The notes beneath the pieces are model-generated. The model saw only the letters and a list, made by a program, of their open reading frames with translations, was not told where the DNA came from and ran no database searches. Made by a program: the position numbers and the translations under genes. Shown here one piece after another: positions 1 to 15,000 of a DNA stretch of 64,000 nucleotides. The stretch is taken from NCBI GenBank assembly GCA_965221505.1, contig CBDCSI010000001.1, forward strand, positions 868,001 through 932,000. The letters are read 5' to 3'. The DNA is from CAZPXZ01 sp965221505. Lineage in GTDB: Bacteria > Pseudomonadota > Alphaproteobacteria > Rhodobacterales > CAZPXZ01. Within the stretch, counting starts at the first letter, position 1; every line of letters starts with the position of its first letter.

Positions 1-1
1 C

Positions 2-3000
2 GCACAGGACATCGAGGATCTGGCCGGCAACGCATTGCGGATCAGGGCGCCAGGCGGTCCCGGCGACGACGTCTACGTCGTGGACAACGCAGCCCCGACC
101 GTGGCGTCGATCGCTCGCCATACTCCGACGACATCGCCTACCGGCGCCGACAGCGTGACATGGCGAGTGACGTTTTCCGAAGCCGTGCGAGAGGTCGACG
201 CAACGGACTTCTCGGTAAGCGGCAGCACGGCGACGCTTTCGGTTGCGGCGAACGGAAGCTCTACCCGCGAGTATGACGTGACGGCATCGGACGGCGACTG
301 GGAAGCGCTGAACGGGACCGTCACTCTGGCGTTCGCGTCAGGACATGAGATCCGGGACGCGGCCGGGAACGCACTGACGAACGCAACGCCGAGCGGGGCC
401 AACGAGAATACGTGGGAGGTGGACAGGAAATCGCCCGCTGTGACCTCCATCGTCCGTCAATATCCGTCCAGGTCACTCACGAACTCGAACAGACTGACAT
501 GGCGGGTGACGTTTACGGAGGGCGTTTCCGGGGTAGATCCGGCGGACTTTGCGGTGGACGGAACCACGGCAAGTCTTGCCGTAAGGGCGAACGGGAATTC
601 GACCGTCGAGTATGACGTGACGGCGACCGGGGGCAACCTCGCCTGGCTCAACGGGACGGTGGCTTTGGCAGTTGCGGAAGGTCACGATATCGTGGACCGG
701 GCCGGCAACGCGCTTGCGGTCACGACACGGGGCGGACAATCGCCGGGGAGCGACAACGCCTTTGTCGTGGATAACGTCCCACCCGTCCTGACCTCGTACA
801 TGCGCCTGGATCCGCCTGAGTCTCCGACAAGCGCCGATCGGCTAACGTGGCGAGTGACGTTCTCGGAGGGAGTGTCCCGCGTCGATGCGACGGACTTCGG
901 CATCTACGGAGCGTCGGCAAATCTGGCGGTGGAGGCGACCGGGAGTTCGACCAGCGAGTATGACGTAACGGCGTCGGGAGGCGAACTGGTGAATACTGTC
1001 GGGTGGGTAACGCTCGGCCTTTCACTCGACCAGTACATCGAAGACCTGGCCGGAAACCCGATGAGAATATCGTCCCCAAGCGGCGACAACACCTACAGAC
1101 TCAGCAACCGTGCGCCGACGGTAGCGTCGATTACCAGACTGTCTTCCGCGACGTCGGCCGCAGACAGTGTCTCTTGGCGGGTGAGATTCTCCGAGCCGGT
1201 TCGCTCGCTGGATCCGTACGACTTTACCTTGAGCGGTACGTCGGCCAGACTGTCGGTTGCGGCGACGGGAGCTTTGAGTCCCGGTCCCGAGTATGACGTC
1301 ACTGCGTCGGGCGGAGATCTGGCCGGACTGAACGGGACCGTGACGCTGGAGTTTGCGGCCGGACAGGATATCGAGAACCTGGAGGGCAACTCGCTGACCG
1401 TCACGACACCGAGCGGCATCAGGGAAAACACGTACCGGATGGACAACATTGCGCCGACGGTGGCGTCGCTCGCTCGCTCGTCTCCGGCCTTGTCGCCGAC
1501 GAACGAGGACAGTGTCGTGTGGCGAGTGACGTTCTCGGAAGCGGTCCGCGAAGTGGACGCAACCGACTTCGCGGTGATCGGAACGACGGCAAGTCTGGCG
1601 GTGTCGGCCGCGGGGACGGCGGGCAGCGAGTATGACGTCACCGCGTCGGGTGGAGATCTGGCCGAAACGAACGGGCCGGTCGCGCTGGCGTTCGCAAGCG
1701 GACAGAACGTCAGGGACCTGGCCGGAAACGCGCTAACGAGCACGACTCCGAGCGGCACGAACGACACCGACCTGGCGATGGACAACGTTGCGCCGGTCGT
1801 AACGCTCAGCGGTGTGCCGACGCAGACGACCGAAGAGTTTGTAGTGACGATGACGCTTTCGGAACCGGTTACCGGTTTCGACGCGAGCGACGTCGCGGTC
1901 ACCGGCGGGACGGCATCGCAGTTCGCCCCGAGTCCGACCGAAAGCGGTGTCTACACTGCGTTGATCACCCCGAGTGCGGATTACACGGTCGAGATCCCGG
2001 CAGGAGCAGGCACGGATGCGGCAGGGAACGGGAATGCCGGTGCATCGTCGTCTGGACGGTATGGGAGCGATACGACGGCGCCGACCGTCGTTTCCGTCAT
2101 GCGCCGGGTTCCGTCGACTTCTCCGGCAAGGGGAGACAGCGTGACATGGCGCGTGACGTTCTCCGAAGGCGTGAGACAGGTCGACGCATCCGACTTCGTC
2201 CTGAGCGGCACGACGGCCGGCCTGGCGATTCAGTCGAACTGGAATTCGACCAGCGAGTACGACGTGACGGCTACGGGCGGCGACCTGGCGAGTAGGACCG
2301 GAACCGTGACGCTTGCGTTCGCGGACGGCCAGGACATCGAGGATCTGTCTGGGAACGCACTGACCGACACGACGCCGACCGGCGCGAACGTCAACACGCT
2401 GGTTCTGGACAACGCCGCGCCGGAGATAACCCTGCGCGGAGTGCCGGCGCAGACGACTCGTGCGTTCACGGTGACGATGACCGCGTCGGAGGAGGTGGAC
2501 GACTTCACCGTCGGCGACGTTGCGGTAACCGGGGGGACCGTGTCGGATTTCGCCCGGAGCCCGAACGACGCCAACCTGTATACGGCGACGGTCACGCCAA
2601 TTGCGGATTACGCGGTCACGATCGTCGCGGACGCCGTAATCGATGCGGCCGGCAACGGTAGTGCGGAGGTGTCGGAGTCCGGGCAGTTCGTCAGCGACTC
2701 GACGACGCCGACCGTGGAGTCGATCATACGACTTTCTCCCATGACCGCTTTGACCGACTCTGATCGCGTGACATGGCGGGTATCGTTCTCGGAGTCGGTG
2801 CGCAACGTGGACGCGAAGGACTTCAGCGCGAACGGGACGACGGCGGGCCTTTCTGTTGCGGCGAACGGAGACTCTACCCGCGTCTGGGACGTGACGGCGT
2901 CGGGCGGCGATCTGGCAGGATTGAACGGTACCGTAGCGCTGGCGTTCGTGCCCGGACAGGATATCGAGGATCTGGTCGGGAACGCATTGACCGACACGAC

Positions 3001-6000
3001 GCCGGTCGGCGCGAGCGAGATTGCGTTTGACGTTGACAACACGGCTCCGGCCCTGGCTTCCGTCACTCGCCTGAGTCCGTCGTTCTCGCCCACGGCTTCG
3101 GACAACGTGAGCTGGCGGGTGACGTTCTCGGAAGACGTGCGTGCGGTCGATGCTGCGGACTTCAGAGTCGTCGGGACTACGGCGAGCCTGACGTTGGCGA
3201 GCGGGAGTTCGACTCGCGAATACGACGTGACGGCGTCGGGCGGCGACCTTGCCGGACTCGACGGGACGGTGACGTTGACTCTTTCGGGCGCGCAGGACAT
3301 CGAGGATCGGGTCGGTCACGCGCTGGCGAGCACGACTCCGGCCGGCGCGAACTACGAACCCTTCGAGTTGGACAACGCCGCGCCGACCGTAACCTCGATC
3401 GCTCGTCTGACTCCGTCCTCCTCGTCGACTGACGCAGACAGCGTCACCTGGCGAGTGACGTTCTCCGAGGGCGTGAGAGCGGTTGACGCGAGTGGCTTCC
3501 TCGTCATCGGAACTACGGCGAGCCTGTCGGTCTCGGCGAGCGGGAGTTCGGCCCGCGAATACGACGTGACGGCGTCCGGCGGGGATCTCGCCGGGATGAA
3601 CGGGTCTGTTTCGCTGGCTGTTGCCGTCCCGAACGACGTCCGGGATCTGGTCGGAAACGCGCTCGACACATCGACGCCGAGCGGTACGGGCGATAGCGCA
3701 TACACCATGGACAACACGGCGCCTACCGTGACCTCGATCGTCCGTCGGACGCCGTCGTTCTCTTTGACCGCCGCAGACAGCGTTACCTGGCGAGTGACGT
3801 TTTCCGAAGACATGAGGGCGGTGGACTCGAGCGATTTCCGTATCGCCGGGACGACTGCTGGCTTGACGGTTTCAGCCGGCGGAAACCCGACCCGCGAGTA
3901 TGACGTGACGGCGTCCGGCGGCGATCTGGCGGAGCTGAACGGAACGGTGGCGTTGGCGTTCGCGAGCGATCACGACATCGAGGATTCCGTCGGGCACGCG
4001 CTTGCCCACACGAAGCCAGCCGGGTCGAGCGAAGTCGCCTACGTCATGGACAACGCTGCGCCGGGCATAACCCTGAGCGGGGTATCGGCGCAGACGACGA
4101 GCGCGTTCACCGTCACCATGACGTGGTCCGAGACCGTAAGCGGATTCTCGGCGTCGGACGTCGTGGTGTCCGGCGGGACGCTGGCGAATTTCGCCCAGAG
4201 TCCGTCCGACAGCCGTGTGTATACGGCGACGGTCACGCCCGATGCGGACTACACCGTCGCGATCGCTGCGGGCGCGGCCGCCGACGCGGCGGGCAACGGC
4301 AATGCGGCGGCGTCCGTTTCGGGCGAGTATGCCGACGACGCCACCGCACCGGTCCTGATCTCCGTCACCCGTCAGGCTCCTTCCGCTTCGCGTACCGACG
4401 CGGACCGCGTGACGTGGAGGGTGCGGTTCGACGAAGCCGTGCGGGACGTCGACGCAGCCGACTTCGCGGTAAGCGGCACGACCGCGAGTCTGGAGGTGGC
4501 GGCGAACTGGAATTCGGCCAGCGAGGTCGACGTCACCGCGTCGGGCGGCGACTTGGCCGGGCTGAACGGCACGGTTGCGCTGAGCCTCTCGGCTGCGCAG
4601 GACATCGAGGATCTGGCCGGCAACGCACTCGCGAACACGACGCCGAGCGGAACCGACGACAACGACTACGTCATGGACAACGTCGCGCCGACCGTGGCCT
4701 CGATCGTTCGCTGGACGCCGAACCGTTCGCCCGTTCGTGCCGACCGCATGACCTGGCGCGTTGCGTTCTCGGAGGGCGTGCGAGAGGTCGACGGTTCGGA
4801 CTTCTCCGTGAGCGGAACCACGGCAAACGTGGAGGTAGTGCGGAACGGAGGTTCGACCCGCGAATACGACGTGACGGCGTACGGCGGCGATCTGGAAGCT
4901 CTGAACGGGACGGTGACGCTCGCCCTCGCGAGCGAAGCGGACATCAGGGATCTGGCCGGGAACGCAATGGCGGACACGACGCCGGGCGGCACCGACGACA
5001 ACGCTTACGTCGTGGACAACGCCGGTCCGACGGTGATCTCCATCGTTCGCGAGACACCGTCGACGTCGTCGACGAACGAGGACAGCGTGACATGGCGCGT
5101 GAGGTTTTCGGAAGCGGTCGGCAGGGTGGACGAAGCCGACTTCACCGCACACGGGACGACGGCGACCGTGTCCGTTGCGGCAAGCGGAACGTCGACCCGC
5201 GAGTACGACGTGACCGCGTCCGGCGGCAACCTTGCCGGGTTGGACGGGCGGGTCACGCTCGAGTTCTCGGACGGACAGGATATCGAGGACGTCGCGGGCA
5301 ACCCGCTGAAGAGAACGACGCCGAGCGGTACCGACGAGAACGCGTACCGGATGGACAACGCGGCGCCGACGGTGGCGTCGATCGTTCGCCAGTCTCCGGC
5401 CGTATCGCCGGCGACCGCCGACCGTCTCACTTGGAGAGTGGCGTTTTCGGAAACGGTCAGGGAGGTGGACGCAGCCGACTTCGCCTTGAGCGGCACGACG
5501 GCGGGTCTGGCGGTTTCGGCGAACGGGACGCCTGCCCGCGAGTATGACGTGACGGCGTCCGGCGGCAATTTGGCCGACTTGAACGGGACGGTGACGCTTA
5601 CGTTCGCGACCGGGCAGGACATCAGGGACACGGCCGGCAACGCATTGACGAACCCGAGGCCGAGCGGCACCGACGACAGCGACTACAAACTGGACAATAC
5701 CGCGCCCACCGTAACCTCGATCGCGCGCCACGCTCCCGCGTCTTCGCCTACGCGCGCGAGCAGCGTCACGTGGCGGGTGACGTTCTCGGAGGCTGTCGGC
5801 GGTGTGGATGCGACCGCCTTCGAGGTAAGCGGTACGTCGGCGAGTCTTGCCGTTGCGGCGAACGGAAGCTCGAATCGCGAATTCGACGTGACGGCGTCTG
5901 GCGGCGATCTCGCGGCGCTCAGCGGAACGGTCACTCTCGCGTTCGCGACCGGACAGGACATCGCGGACGCTGCCGGCAACGCGCTAACGAACCCGACGCC

Positions 6001-9000
6001 GAGCGGAACCGACGAGAGCAACTATGTGGTGGATGCGCTCGCACCCGCTGTGGACTCGATCGTTCGGCGTTATCCGTCAACGTCTCCGACCCGCGCGGAC
6101 TGGGTGACGTGGCGGGTGACGTTTGCCGAACCCGTTCGCAACGTGTCACCGGACGACTTCCGAATGGAGATCGGGTCGCCGGGAGCGTTCAACAGAATCG
6201 TCGGGATAGTGTCCGGCACCCAGTACGACGTGTCGATCTCGGGGGACGACGTCAAGAATCTGAACGGTCCGGCGAAGCTGGCGTTTCGACCCACGCAGAA
6301 CATCGAAGACCTGGTGGGCAATCCGCTAACCGACACGAACCCGGTCGGAAGGAGCGAGGAGTTTCTGTTCGACAACCGTGGGCCGACCGTCGCCTTTAGC
6401 GGAATGCCGCCACAGACGACAAGTCCGTTTGAGGTAACGATGACGTTCTCGGAACCGGTGACCGGTTTCAGGTTCGACGAAATTGAGGTCAGCGGCGGGA
6501 CGGCGACGCAATTCTCCCGGAACCCGACCGACGGCAGGGTGTACTCGGCGATTGTTACGCCGAGCAAGGACTACTCGCTGAGAATTGCGGCGGGAGCGGC
6601 GATCGATGCGGCCGGCAACGGGAACGCCGAGGCGACGGTGTCGGGCCGGCTTGCCAGCGATGCCACCCCGCCGACGGTGACTTCCGTCGCCCGCGTTTCT
6701 CCTTCGTCTCCGACCAACGCGGACAGCCTGACCTGGCGGGTGAGGTTCTCCGAGGGGGTCAGAGGGGTCGACGCGACCGACTTCGCGTTGGACGGTACGA
6801 CCGCGGGTCTCGCGGTGGAGTCGAACTGGAACTCGACCCGCGAGTACGACGTGACGGCGTCGGGCGGCGACCTGGCAGGTCTGAGCGGGACAGTGACGCT
6901 CGAATTCGCGACCGGACAGGACATCGAGGATCTGTTTGGAAACGCGTTGACGAGCACGACCCCGAGCGGCGCGAAGGATAACGCCTTCGTCGTCGACAAT
7001 ACGGTGCCGACGGTAACCCTGCGCGGGGTGCCGACGCAAGCCGGACAGGCGTTCGCGGTCTCCGTGACCTTTTCGGAAGAGGTAAGCGAATTCACGGCGA
7101 GCGACCTTTCGATAACCGGCGGGACGGTGTCGAATTTCGCCAGGAGTTCGAACGACCGCAGGGAGTATACGGCGACGGTTACGCCGAGTGCGGACTACTC
7201 GGTCGCGATCGCCGCGGGAGCGGCGTTCGACTCGGCCGGGAACGGCAACGCGGGGGCGTCGGCGTCCGGGCGGTATGCCGGCGACGACTCGGCGCCGACC
7301 GTGACCTCGATCACTCGCGATTCTCCGTCCTCCTCGCCGACCAACGCAGACAGCGTCACATGGCGCGTTACGTTCTCTGAAGTCGTCCGCGGCGTCGATG
7401 CGGCGGACTTCACCGTTCGCGGGGCGACGGCAGTCCTGTCGTTGCCCGCGAGAGGAAGTCCTGGCCGGGAGTATGAGGTTACCGCTTCGGGCGGAAATCT
7501 GGCCGATTTGTCGGGGTCGGTGTCCCTGGCGTTCGCCGCGGGACAGGATGTCGAGGATCTTGCCGGCAATGCGCTAGCGGACGCGACGCCGACCGGCGAT
7601 AACGAGGCGTATCTGATCGACAACGCGGGACCGAGCGTTACAGTGGGCGGAGTGCCGAAGATGACGACGAGCGCGATCGTGGCGACGATCGCCTTCTCGG
7701 AACCGGTGACCGGTTTCGACGTCGGCGACATTGCGGTATCCGGCGGGAGGGCGACACACTTCACTCGAAGCCCGACCGACAGCAGGTTGTATACGGCGTT
7801 GATCACGCCGAGCGCGGACTACTCGGTGAAGATTCCGGAGGGAGCGGGAACCGACGCGGCCGGCAACGGCAATACTTCGGCATCGGCGTCGGGCGGGTTC
7901 TCCCGCGACGCCTCCATGCCAACCGTGACTTCCGTCATCCGCCGGCCGCAGTCGGCCTCCCCGACCCATGCGGACAGCATAGCCTGGCGGGTCACGTTCT
8001 CCGAAGGAGTGAGACGGGTCGATGCGACCGACTTTTCCGTTCGCGGTACGACCGCAGGTCTCGCGGTGGCGTCGAACTGGAATTCGATCAACGAGTACGA
8101 CGTGACGGCTTCGGGCGGCGATCTGGCCGACCTGGACGGCACGGTGACGCTCGAATTCGCGGACGGGCAGGACATCGAGGATCTGTCTGGAAACGGGCTG
8201 GCGAACACGACGCCGAGCGGCGCGAGGATCGATACCTTCGTCGTAGACAATACTGCGCCGAGGTCGACCTTGCGCGGAGTGCCGACGCATACGACGCGGC
8301 CGTTCGAGGTATCCGTGGCTTTCTCGGAAAAAGTGTACGGGTTCTCGGCTAGCGGCCTTTTCGTGTCCGGCGGGACGGTGTCGAATTTCGCCGAGAGTTC
8401 GAGCGACGGCAGGTCGTATACGGCGACGGTCACGCCGAGTGCGGACTTCACGATTACGGTTGCCGCAGATGCGGCGACCGACGCGGCCGGCAACGGCAAT
8501 ACGAGCGTGTCGGCGTTCGGGCGATATACCGGCGACGTCTCGGCGCCGTCCGTGGCATCGATCTCCCTCCGGGCAGGCTACTCCTCGCCGACCGCCGCGG
8601 ACAGCGTCACGTGGCGGGTGACGTTCTCCGAAGCGGTTCGCGACGTCGATGCGAAGGACTTCACGATCGGCGGAACGACGGCGATCCTGTCCGTGTCGGC
8701 GAGTGGGAGTTCTGCCGTCGAGTACGACGTGACGGCGTCGGGGGGCGATCTGGCCGATTTGACCGGATCGGTGGCGCTGGCGTTCGCGGCGGGACAGGAC
8801 GTCAAGGATCTGGCCGGCAACGCGCTGGCCGACACGACCCCGATCGGCGCGAACGAGTACGCGATCGTCGTGGACAACAGCGCGCCGACCGTGACCACGA
8901 TCAGTCGCGGAACGCCTTCGGACTCGCCCACGAATGCGGACAGCGTGACCTGGCGGGTTACGTTTTCGGAGGACGTGCGTGCGGTCGACGCTGCGGACTT

Positions 9001-12000
9001 CAGCGTCAGCGGGACGACGGCCAGCCTGACGGCGGCGGCGAACGGCGGCTCGAGTCACGAGTATGACGTGACGGCGTCGGGCGGCGATTTGGCCGAGCTA
9101 GACGGGACGGTGACGCTGGCGCTCCTTTCCGGCCAGCACATCGAGGATCTGGCCGGTAACGCACTGACCGACACCACCCCGAGCGGCACCGACAACCGCT
9201 CCTACGTCATGGACCGCGTCGCGCCGACCGTGGAGTCGATCGCACGCCTGACGCCGTCTACCTCGCCGACCGGCGCGGACAGCGTGACGTGGCGGGTGAG
9301 GTTCTCGGAAGGCGTGAGCGGCGTCGACGCCTCGGATTTCGGCGTCAGCGGGACTACGGCGAACCTGTCGGTTTCGGCCTACGGGAGTTCGACCCTCACC
9401 TATGTCGTGACCGCCTCCGGCGGCGATCTGGCCGGGCTGAACGGCACCGTATCGCTCGCCTTTGCCGCGGGACACGACATAAAGGATCTGGCCGGAAACG
9501 CGTTGACCGGCACCGCACCAACCGGCACCGACCGGAATACGTTCGTCGTCGACAACGCCGCCCCTGGGGTGGCTTCGATCGTCCGCCTTACGCCGTCCTC
9601 GTCGCCGACCGCCGCCGACAGCGTCACCTGGCGGGTGACGTTTACGGAAGAGGTGAGCGGCGTCGGTGCGGCGGACTTCAGGCTGAGCGGAACGACGGCG
9701 GGATTGTCGGTCGCCGCCAGCGGGAGTTCGAACCGCGACTACGACGTGACGGCTTCGGGCGGCGATCTCGCCGGGTTGGACGGGACGGTCACGCTGGCCG
9801 TCGCGTCCGCGCAGGACATCGTGGATCGCGTCGGCAACCGGCTGACCGGAACGGCGCCGGGCGGCGCCGGCGAGACGTCTTACGTCATCGACAACACTGC
9901 GCCGAGCGTAGCCCTGAGCGGGGTGCCGGCGCAGACGACGGACGCGTTCGCGGTCACGATGACGTTCTCGGAAACGGTGAGCGGCTTCACCGCCTCGGAC
10001 GTGAGCGTATCCGGCGGCACGCTGTCGAACTTTGCCCGGAGTCCGACCGACCCCACGGTGTATACGGCGACGGTCACGCCCGACGCGGATTACACGCTCG
10101 CAATCGCGGCGGGAGCGGCCGTCGATGCGGCCGGCAACGGTAACGCAGGGGCGTCGTCGTCCGGGGCGTATGTCAGGGACACCACCGCGCCGGTTCTGCT
10201 CTCCGTCACCCGCCAGGATCCTCGTGCCTTGCGTACCGACGCGGACAGCGTGACATGGCTGGTGCGGTTCGACGAAGCCGTGCGCGTGGTCCAGGCGACC
10301 GACTTCGCGGTGAGCGGCACGACAGCGAGTCTGGGGGTGGCGGCGAACTGGATTTCGACCAGCGAGTATCTCGTCACGGCGTCGGGCGGCGATCTGGCCG
10401 CGGCGAACGGGACGGTAACGCTGACCGTCGCAACCGCACACGACATCGAGGATCTGGCGGGTAACGCACTGGCGAACGAGACGCCGACCGGCGCCAACGA
10501 CAACAGTTATATCATGGACAACGCCGCACCGACGGTGGCTTCGATCGTGCGCCAGACGCCTTCCGCGTCGCCCACCGGCGCGGACAGCGTAACCTGGCGG
10601 GTGACGTTCTCGGAAGGCGTGACCGGAGTAGATGCGTCCGATTTTGCGTTGAGCGGGACCACGGCGAGCCTGGCGGTCGCGGCGCAGGCGAATTCGGATC
10701 GCGCGTTCGACGTGACCGCGTCCGGCGGAAACTGGTCCGGGCTGAACTTGACGGTGACGCTGTCTTTCGCAAGCGGACAGGACATCCGGGATCTGGCCGG
10801 AAACGCGCTTGCGGACCTGACGCCGACCGGCGCCAACGACAACACGTGGGAGGTCGACAGGGTCCCGCCCACGATTCTTTCCGTCACCCGGAGAAATCCG
10901 ACCGATCTTCTTACCAACGCGACCGCCGTGACCTGGCGGGTGACGTTCTCGGAAGCGATGCAGGGGCTGGTTGCGACCGACTTTGCCTTGAGCGGGGCGA
11001 CGGAGCTGTCCCGGTTCCTGGGGCTGGAGACGGTTTCCGCCGACGTATACGACGTGACGGCCACGCTTCCGGTCGGGTTGGTCGGGACGGTGTTTCTGAC
11101 GCTGAACTCTGATCGGCGCGTGCAGGATCGCGTCGGCAACAGGCTGACCGAAACGAGGCCGAGCGGAACGAACGACAACTCGTTCGAGTTGAACAATTCT
11201 CCGCCGGAGGTGGCGTCGATCGTCCGGATTTCGCCGTCCCTTTCGCTCACCAACGCCGACAGCGTGACGTGGCGGGTGACGTTCACGGAGGCCGTGCGGG
11301 AGGTGGATGCAGCCGACTTCGCCGTGAGGGGAACGACGGCGAGAGTGACTGTCGCAGCGAACGGGAGTTCGAGCCGCGAATACGACGTGACGGCGTCGGG
11401 GGGCGATCTGGCCGGGCTGAACGGGACGGTAACGCTGGCTTTCTCGAACGGACAGGACGTCGAGGATCTGGCCGGAAACGCGTTGAAGAACACCGCGCCC
11501 GGCGGTCAACAACCGATAAACGAGAACTATTTCGTAGTGGAAAACACCGCACCGACGGTGATTTCCGTCGTCCGTCAGACGGCGCCCCTCGGGCATACGA
11601 ACGCCGACAGCGTGACGTGGCGGGTGAAGTTCTCGGAGGCCGTTCGGGAGGTGGACGCGACCGACTTCGCCGTCGGCGGAACGACGGCGAGCCTGGGCGT
11701 CGCGGCGAACGGGAGTTCGACCCGCGAATACGACGTGACGGCGTCGGGCGGCGACCTGGCCGGGCTGGACGGGACGGTGACGCTGGACTTCGCGGTCGAC
11801 CGGGACATTCGCGATGCCGTCGGCAACGCCTTGACGAACGCGACGCCGAGCGGACGCGACGAGTCGACCTTCTTCCTGGACAATACCGGGCCGACCGTTT
11901 TCTCGGTCGAACGCAAGAACCCGGGCGCTCCGCCTACCGGCGAGGACGAAGCGAGTTGGCGGGTGACGTTCTCCGAACGCGTTCGGGGGATCGACGCAGC

Positions 12001-15000
12001 GGACTTCGCGTTGCGCGGAATGACGGCGAGCATCGCGGTGACGGGTTCCGGATCGGACGGCCGGGCGTACGACGTAACTGCCAGGGGCGGGGATTTGTCC
12101 GGGCTGGACGGGACGGTGACGCTGGACTTCGCGGTCGACCAGGACATCCGGGATCAAGCCGGCAACCCCATGACCGACACGACGCCGAGCGGCGCCAACG
12201 ACCACACGAACCTAGTGGACGACGGTCCGCCGAGCGTAGCCTTGAGCGGCGTGCCGGCGCGGACGACGCGCGCGTTTGAGGTGACGATCGCGTTCTCGGA
12301 GGCGGTACGCGGCTTCGCGGCCGACGACGTTTCGGTATCGGGCGGCACGGTAACGCTCTTTGCCTTGAATCCGGACGACGGCAGCGAATACACGGCACTG
12401 ATCGAGCCTTACGGGGACTACGCCGTCGAAATTCCGGCGGGAGCGGGCACCGACGCGGTTGGAAATGCCAGTACTGGCGCGTCCGCGTCGGGGCTGTATG
12501 CGGCGGACGACGTCGCTCCGACGGTTTCTTCCGTCACGCGCCGGGCTCCGGCCTTGTCGCCGACCCGTGCGGACCGTTTGACGTGGCGGGTGGCATTTTC
12601 CGAAGGCGTACGGAGGGTCGATGCGGCGGACTTCGCATTGAGCGACACGACGGCGAGTCTGGAGGTCGCGGCGAACTGGAACTCGACCGCCGAGTACGAC
12701 GTGACGGCCTCGGGCGGGGATTTGGCAGGTCTGAACGGGACGGTCGCGCTGGAGCTGGCGGAGGGGCAGGACATCGAGGACCTGTCCGGCAACCCGCTCG
12801 CGACCGCGGCGCCGGGCGGCGGAAGTCTCGGCACGTTTCTCGTCGACAACGCCCGGCCGAGGGTGACCTTGTACGGAGTGCCGGCGCAGACGACGCGCGC
12901 GTTCGGGTTGACCGTGGCGTTCTCGGAAGAGGTGAGAGACTTCACTTCCGGGGACATAGAGGTCGTCGGCGGGACGGCGGCGAACTTCGCCCGCAGCGCG
13001 ACCGACGACCGTGCGTACACGGCGACGATAACGCCGAGCGGGGACTACGTGGTATCCGTTGCGGCAGACGTCGCATCCGATGCGGCCGGCAACGTCAATT
13101 CGGCGGCGTCGGCTTCCGGGCTGTTCGTCGTCGACGCCTCTGCGCCGCGTGTGGCCTCGATCGTCAGGCAGTCGCCTGCCGTATCGCCGACCGACGCCGA
13201 CAGCGTGACGTGGCGCGTGCGCTTCTCCGAACCCGTCGGCAACGTGGATGCCGGCGACTTCGTCGTGAGCGGAACGACGGCCCGAATCGCGGTTGCGGCG
13301 AACGGGAGTTCCGAACGCGAATACGACGTGACGGCCGCGGGCGGCGATCTGGCGCAGTCGAACGCCGCGGTCGCGCTCGCGTTCGCTGCGGGGCAGGATA
13401 TCGGGGATCTGGTCGGGAACGCGTTGACGGACACGACGCCGACCGGTACCGACGACAACCGCTACGAAATGGACAACGCCGCCCCGGCGGTGGCGTCAGT
13501 GGAGCGGCTGACGCCCGCCATGTCGCCGACGAACGCCGACAGCGTGACGTGGAGGGTGACGTTCTCCGAATCGGTCCGCGACCCGGACGGGTCGGACTTC
13601 GCCGTTGCCGGAACGACTGCGGACGTAACGGTTGCGGCCAACGGATCCTCAGCCCTCGAGTACGACGTTTCGGCGGCGGGCGGCGATCTGGCCGGGCTGG
13701 AGAAGACCGTGACGCTGGGATTTTCGGCCACGCACAGTATCAGGGATCTGGCCGGCAACGCATTGGCCGACACGACGCCGAGCGGCGTCGACGACTCGAC
13801 CTATCGGATGGACAACACCGGGCCGGGCGTGTCCCTGAGCGGGGTGCCGGCGCAGACGACGGACGCGTTCGTGGTGACGATGACGTTTTCGGAACCGGTC
13901 CGCGACTTCACGGCCCGTGGCATCGAGGTGACGGGCGGGGTGGCGACGGCATTCACCCGGAGTCCTTCCGACGACACTGTGTATACGGCCGTGATCATTC
14001 CGAATGCGGACTATACGGTCGCAGTTGCGGCGGAATCGGCGCGAGATCCGGCGGGCAACGGCAACCCGGAGGCGCTCGCTTCCGGCAAATTTGCCGAGGA
14101 CAACGCTGCGCCGACGGTGGTTTCCGTCAAACGCCGGTCGCCTTCCGCTGCGACCACGAGCGCTGACCGCCTCACATGGCGGGTGACGTTCTCCGAGGGA
14201 GTGCGAGACGTCGACGCTGCCGACTTCGCCGTGAGCGGGACGACGGCGACGCTGGCGCTCGCGACGAACTGGATTTCGAACAGCGAGTACGACGTGACGG
14301 CGTCGGGCGGCGACCTGGCCGAACTGAACGCCACGGTGGCGCTGACCTTCGCGTCCGGACAGGACATCGAGGATGCGGCCGGCAACGCGTTGACGAACAC
14401 GGTGCCGAGCGGAGTCGAGGACAACGTCTATTCGGTGGACAACACCGCGCCGACGGTCGTTTCCGTAACCCGCCTGTCGCCGTCTGCGTCGCTCACCAGC
14501 GCCGAAAGCGTTACGTGGCGGGTCACCTTCGCCGAGGACGTGCGCGAGGTCGACGAGTCCGACTTTGTCCTGGTCGGTACGACGGCGAGCCTGGCGGTAG
14601 CGGCGAACGGGAGCTCCGCACGCGAATACGACGTGACCGCGTCGGGCGGCGATCTGGCGGAGTTGAGCGCAACGGTTACGCTCGCCTTCGCTACGGGACA
14701 GGACATCGAGGATCTGGCCGGCCATGCGTTGGCGAACGCGACGCCGCGCGACACCGCCGACGACACCTACGTCCTGGATAACGCCGCACCGACCGTGGCG
14801 TCGATCACGCGCCGGAATCCGCCGCATTCGCCGACTGCCGCGGACGGCGTCACGTGGCGGGTGACGTTTTCGGAGGGCGTAAGCGAGATCGATGCGGCCG
14901 ACTTCATCGTCAGCGGGACGTCGGCGGACCTGGCGGTCGAGGCGAACGGCAATTCGACCCACGAATACGACGTCACGGCGTCGGGCGGCGATCTCTCCGA

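Noticed and set aside
35..37. TTG at 35 as the start of the giant gene
   Set aside because: The frame is open to base 2 and the upstream codons (AQDIEDLAGNA) are the normal end of a type A repeat, so the gene is truncated by the window.
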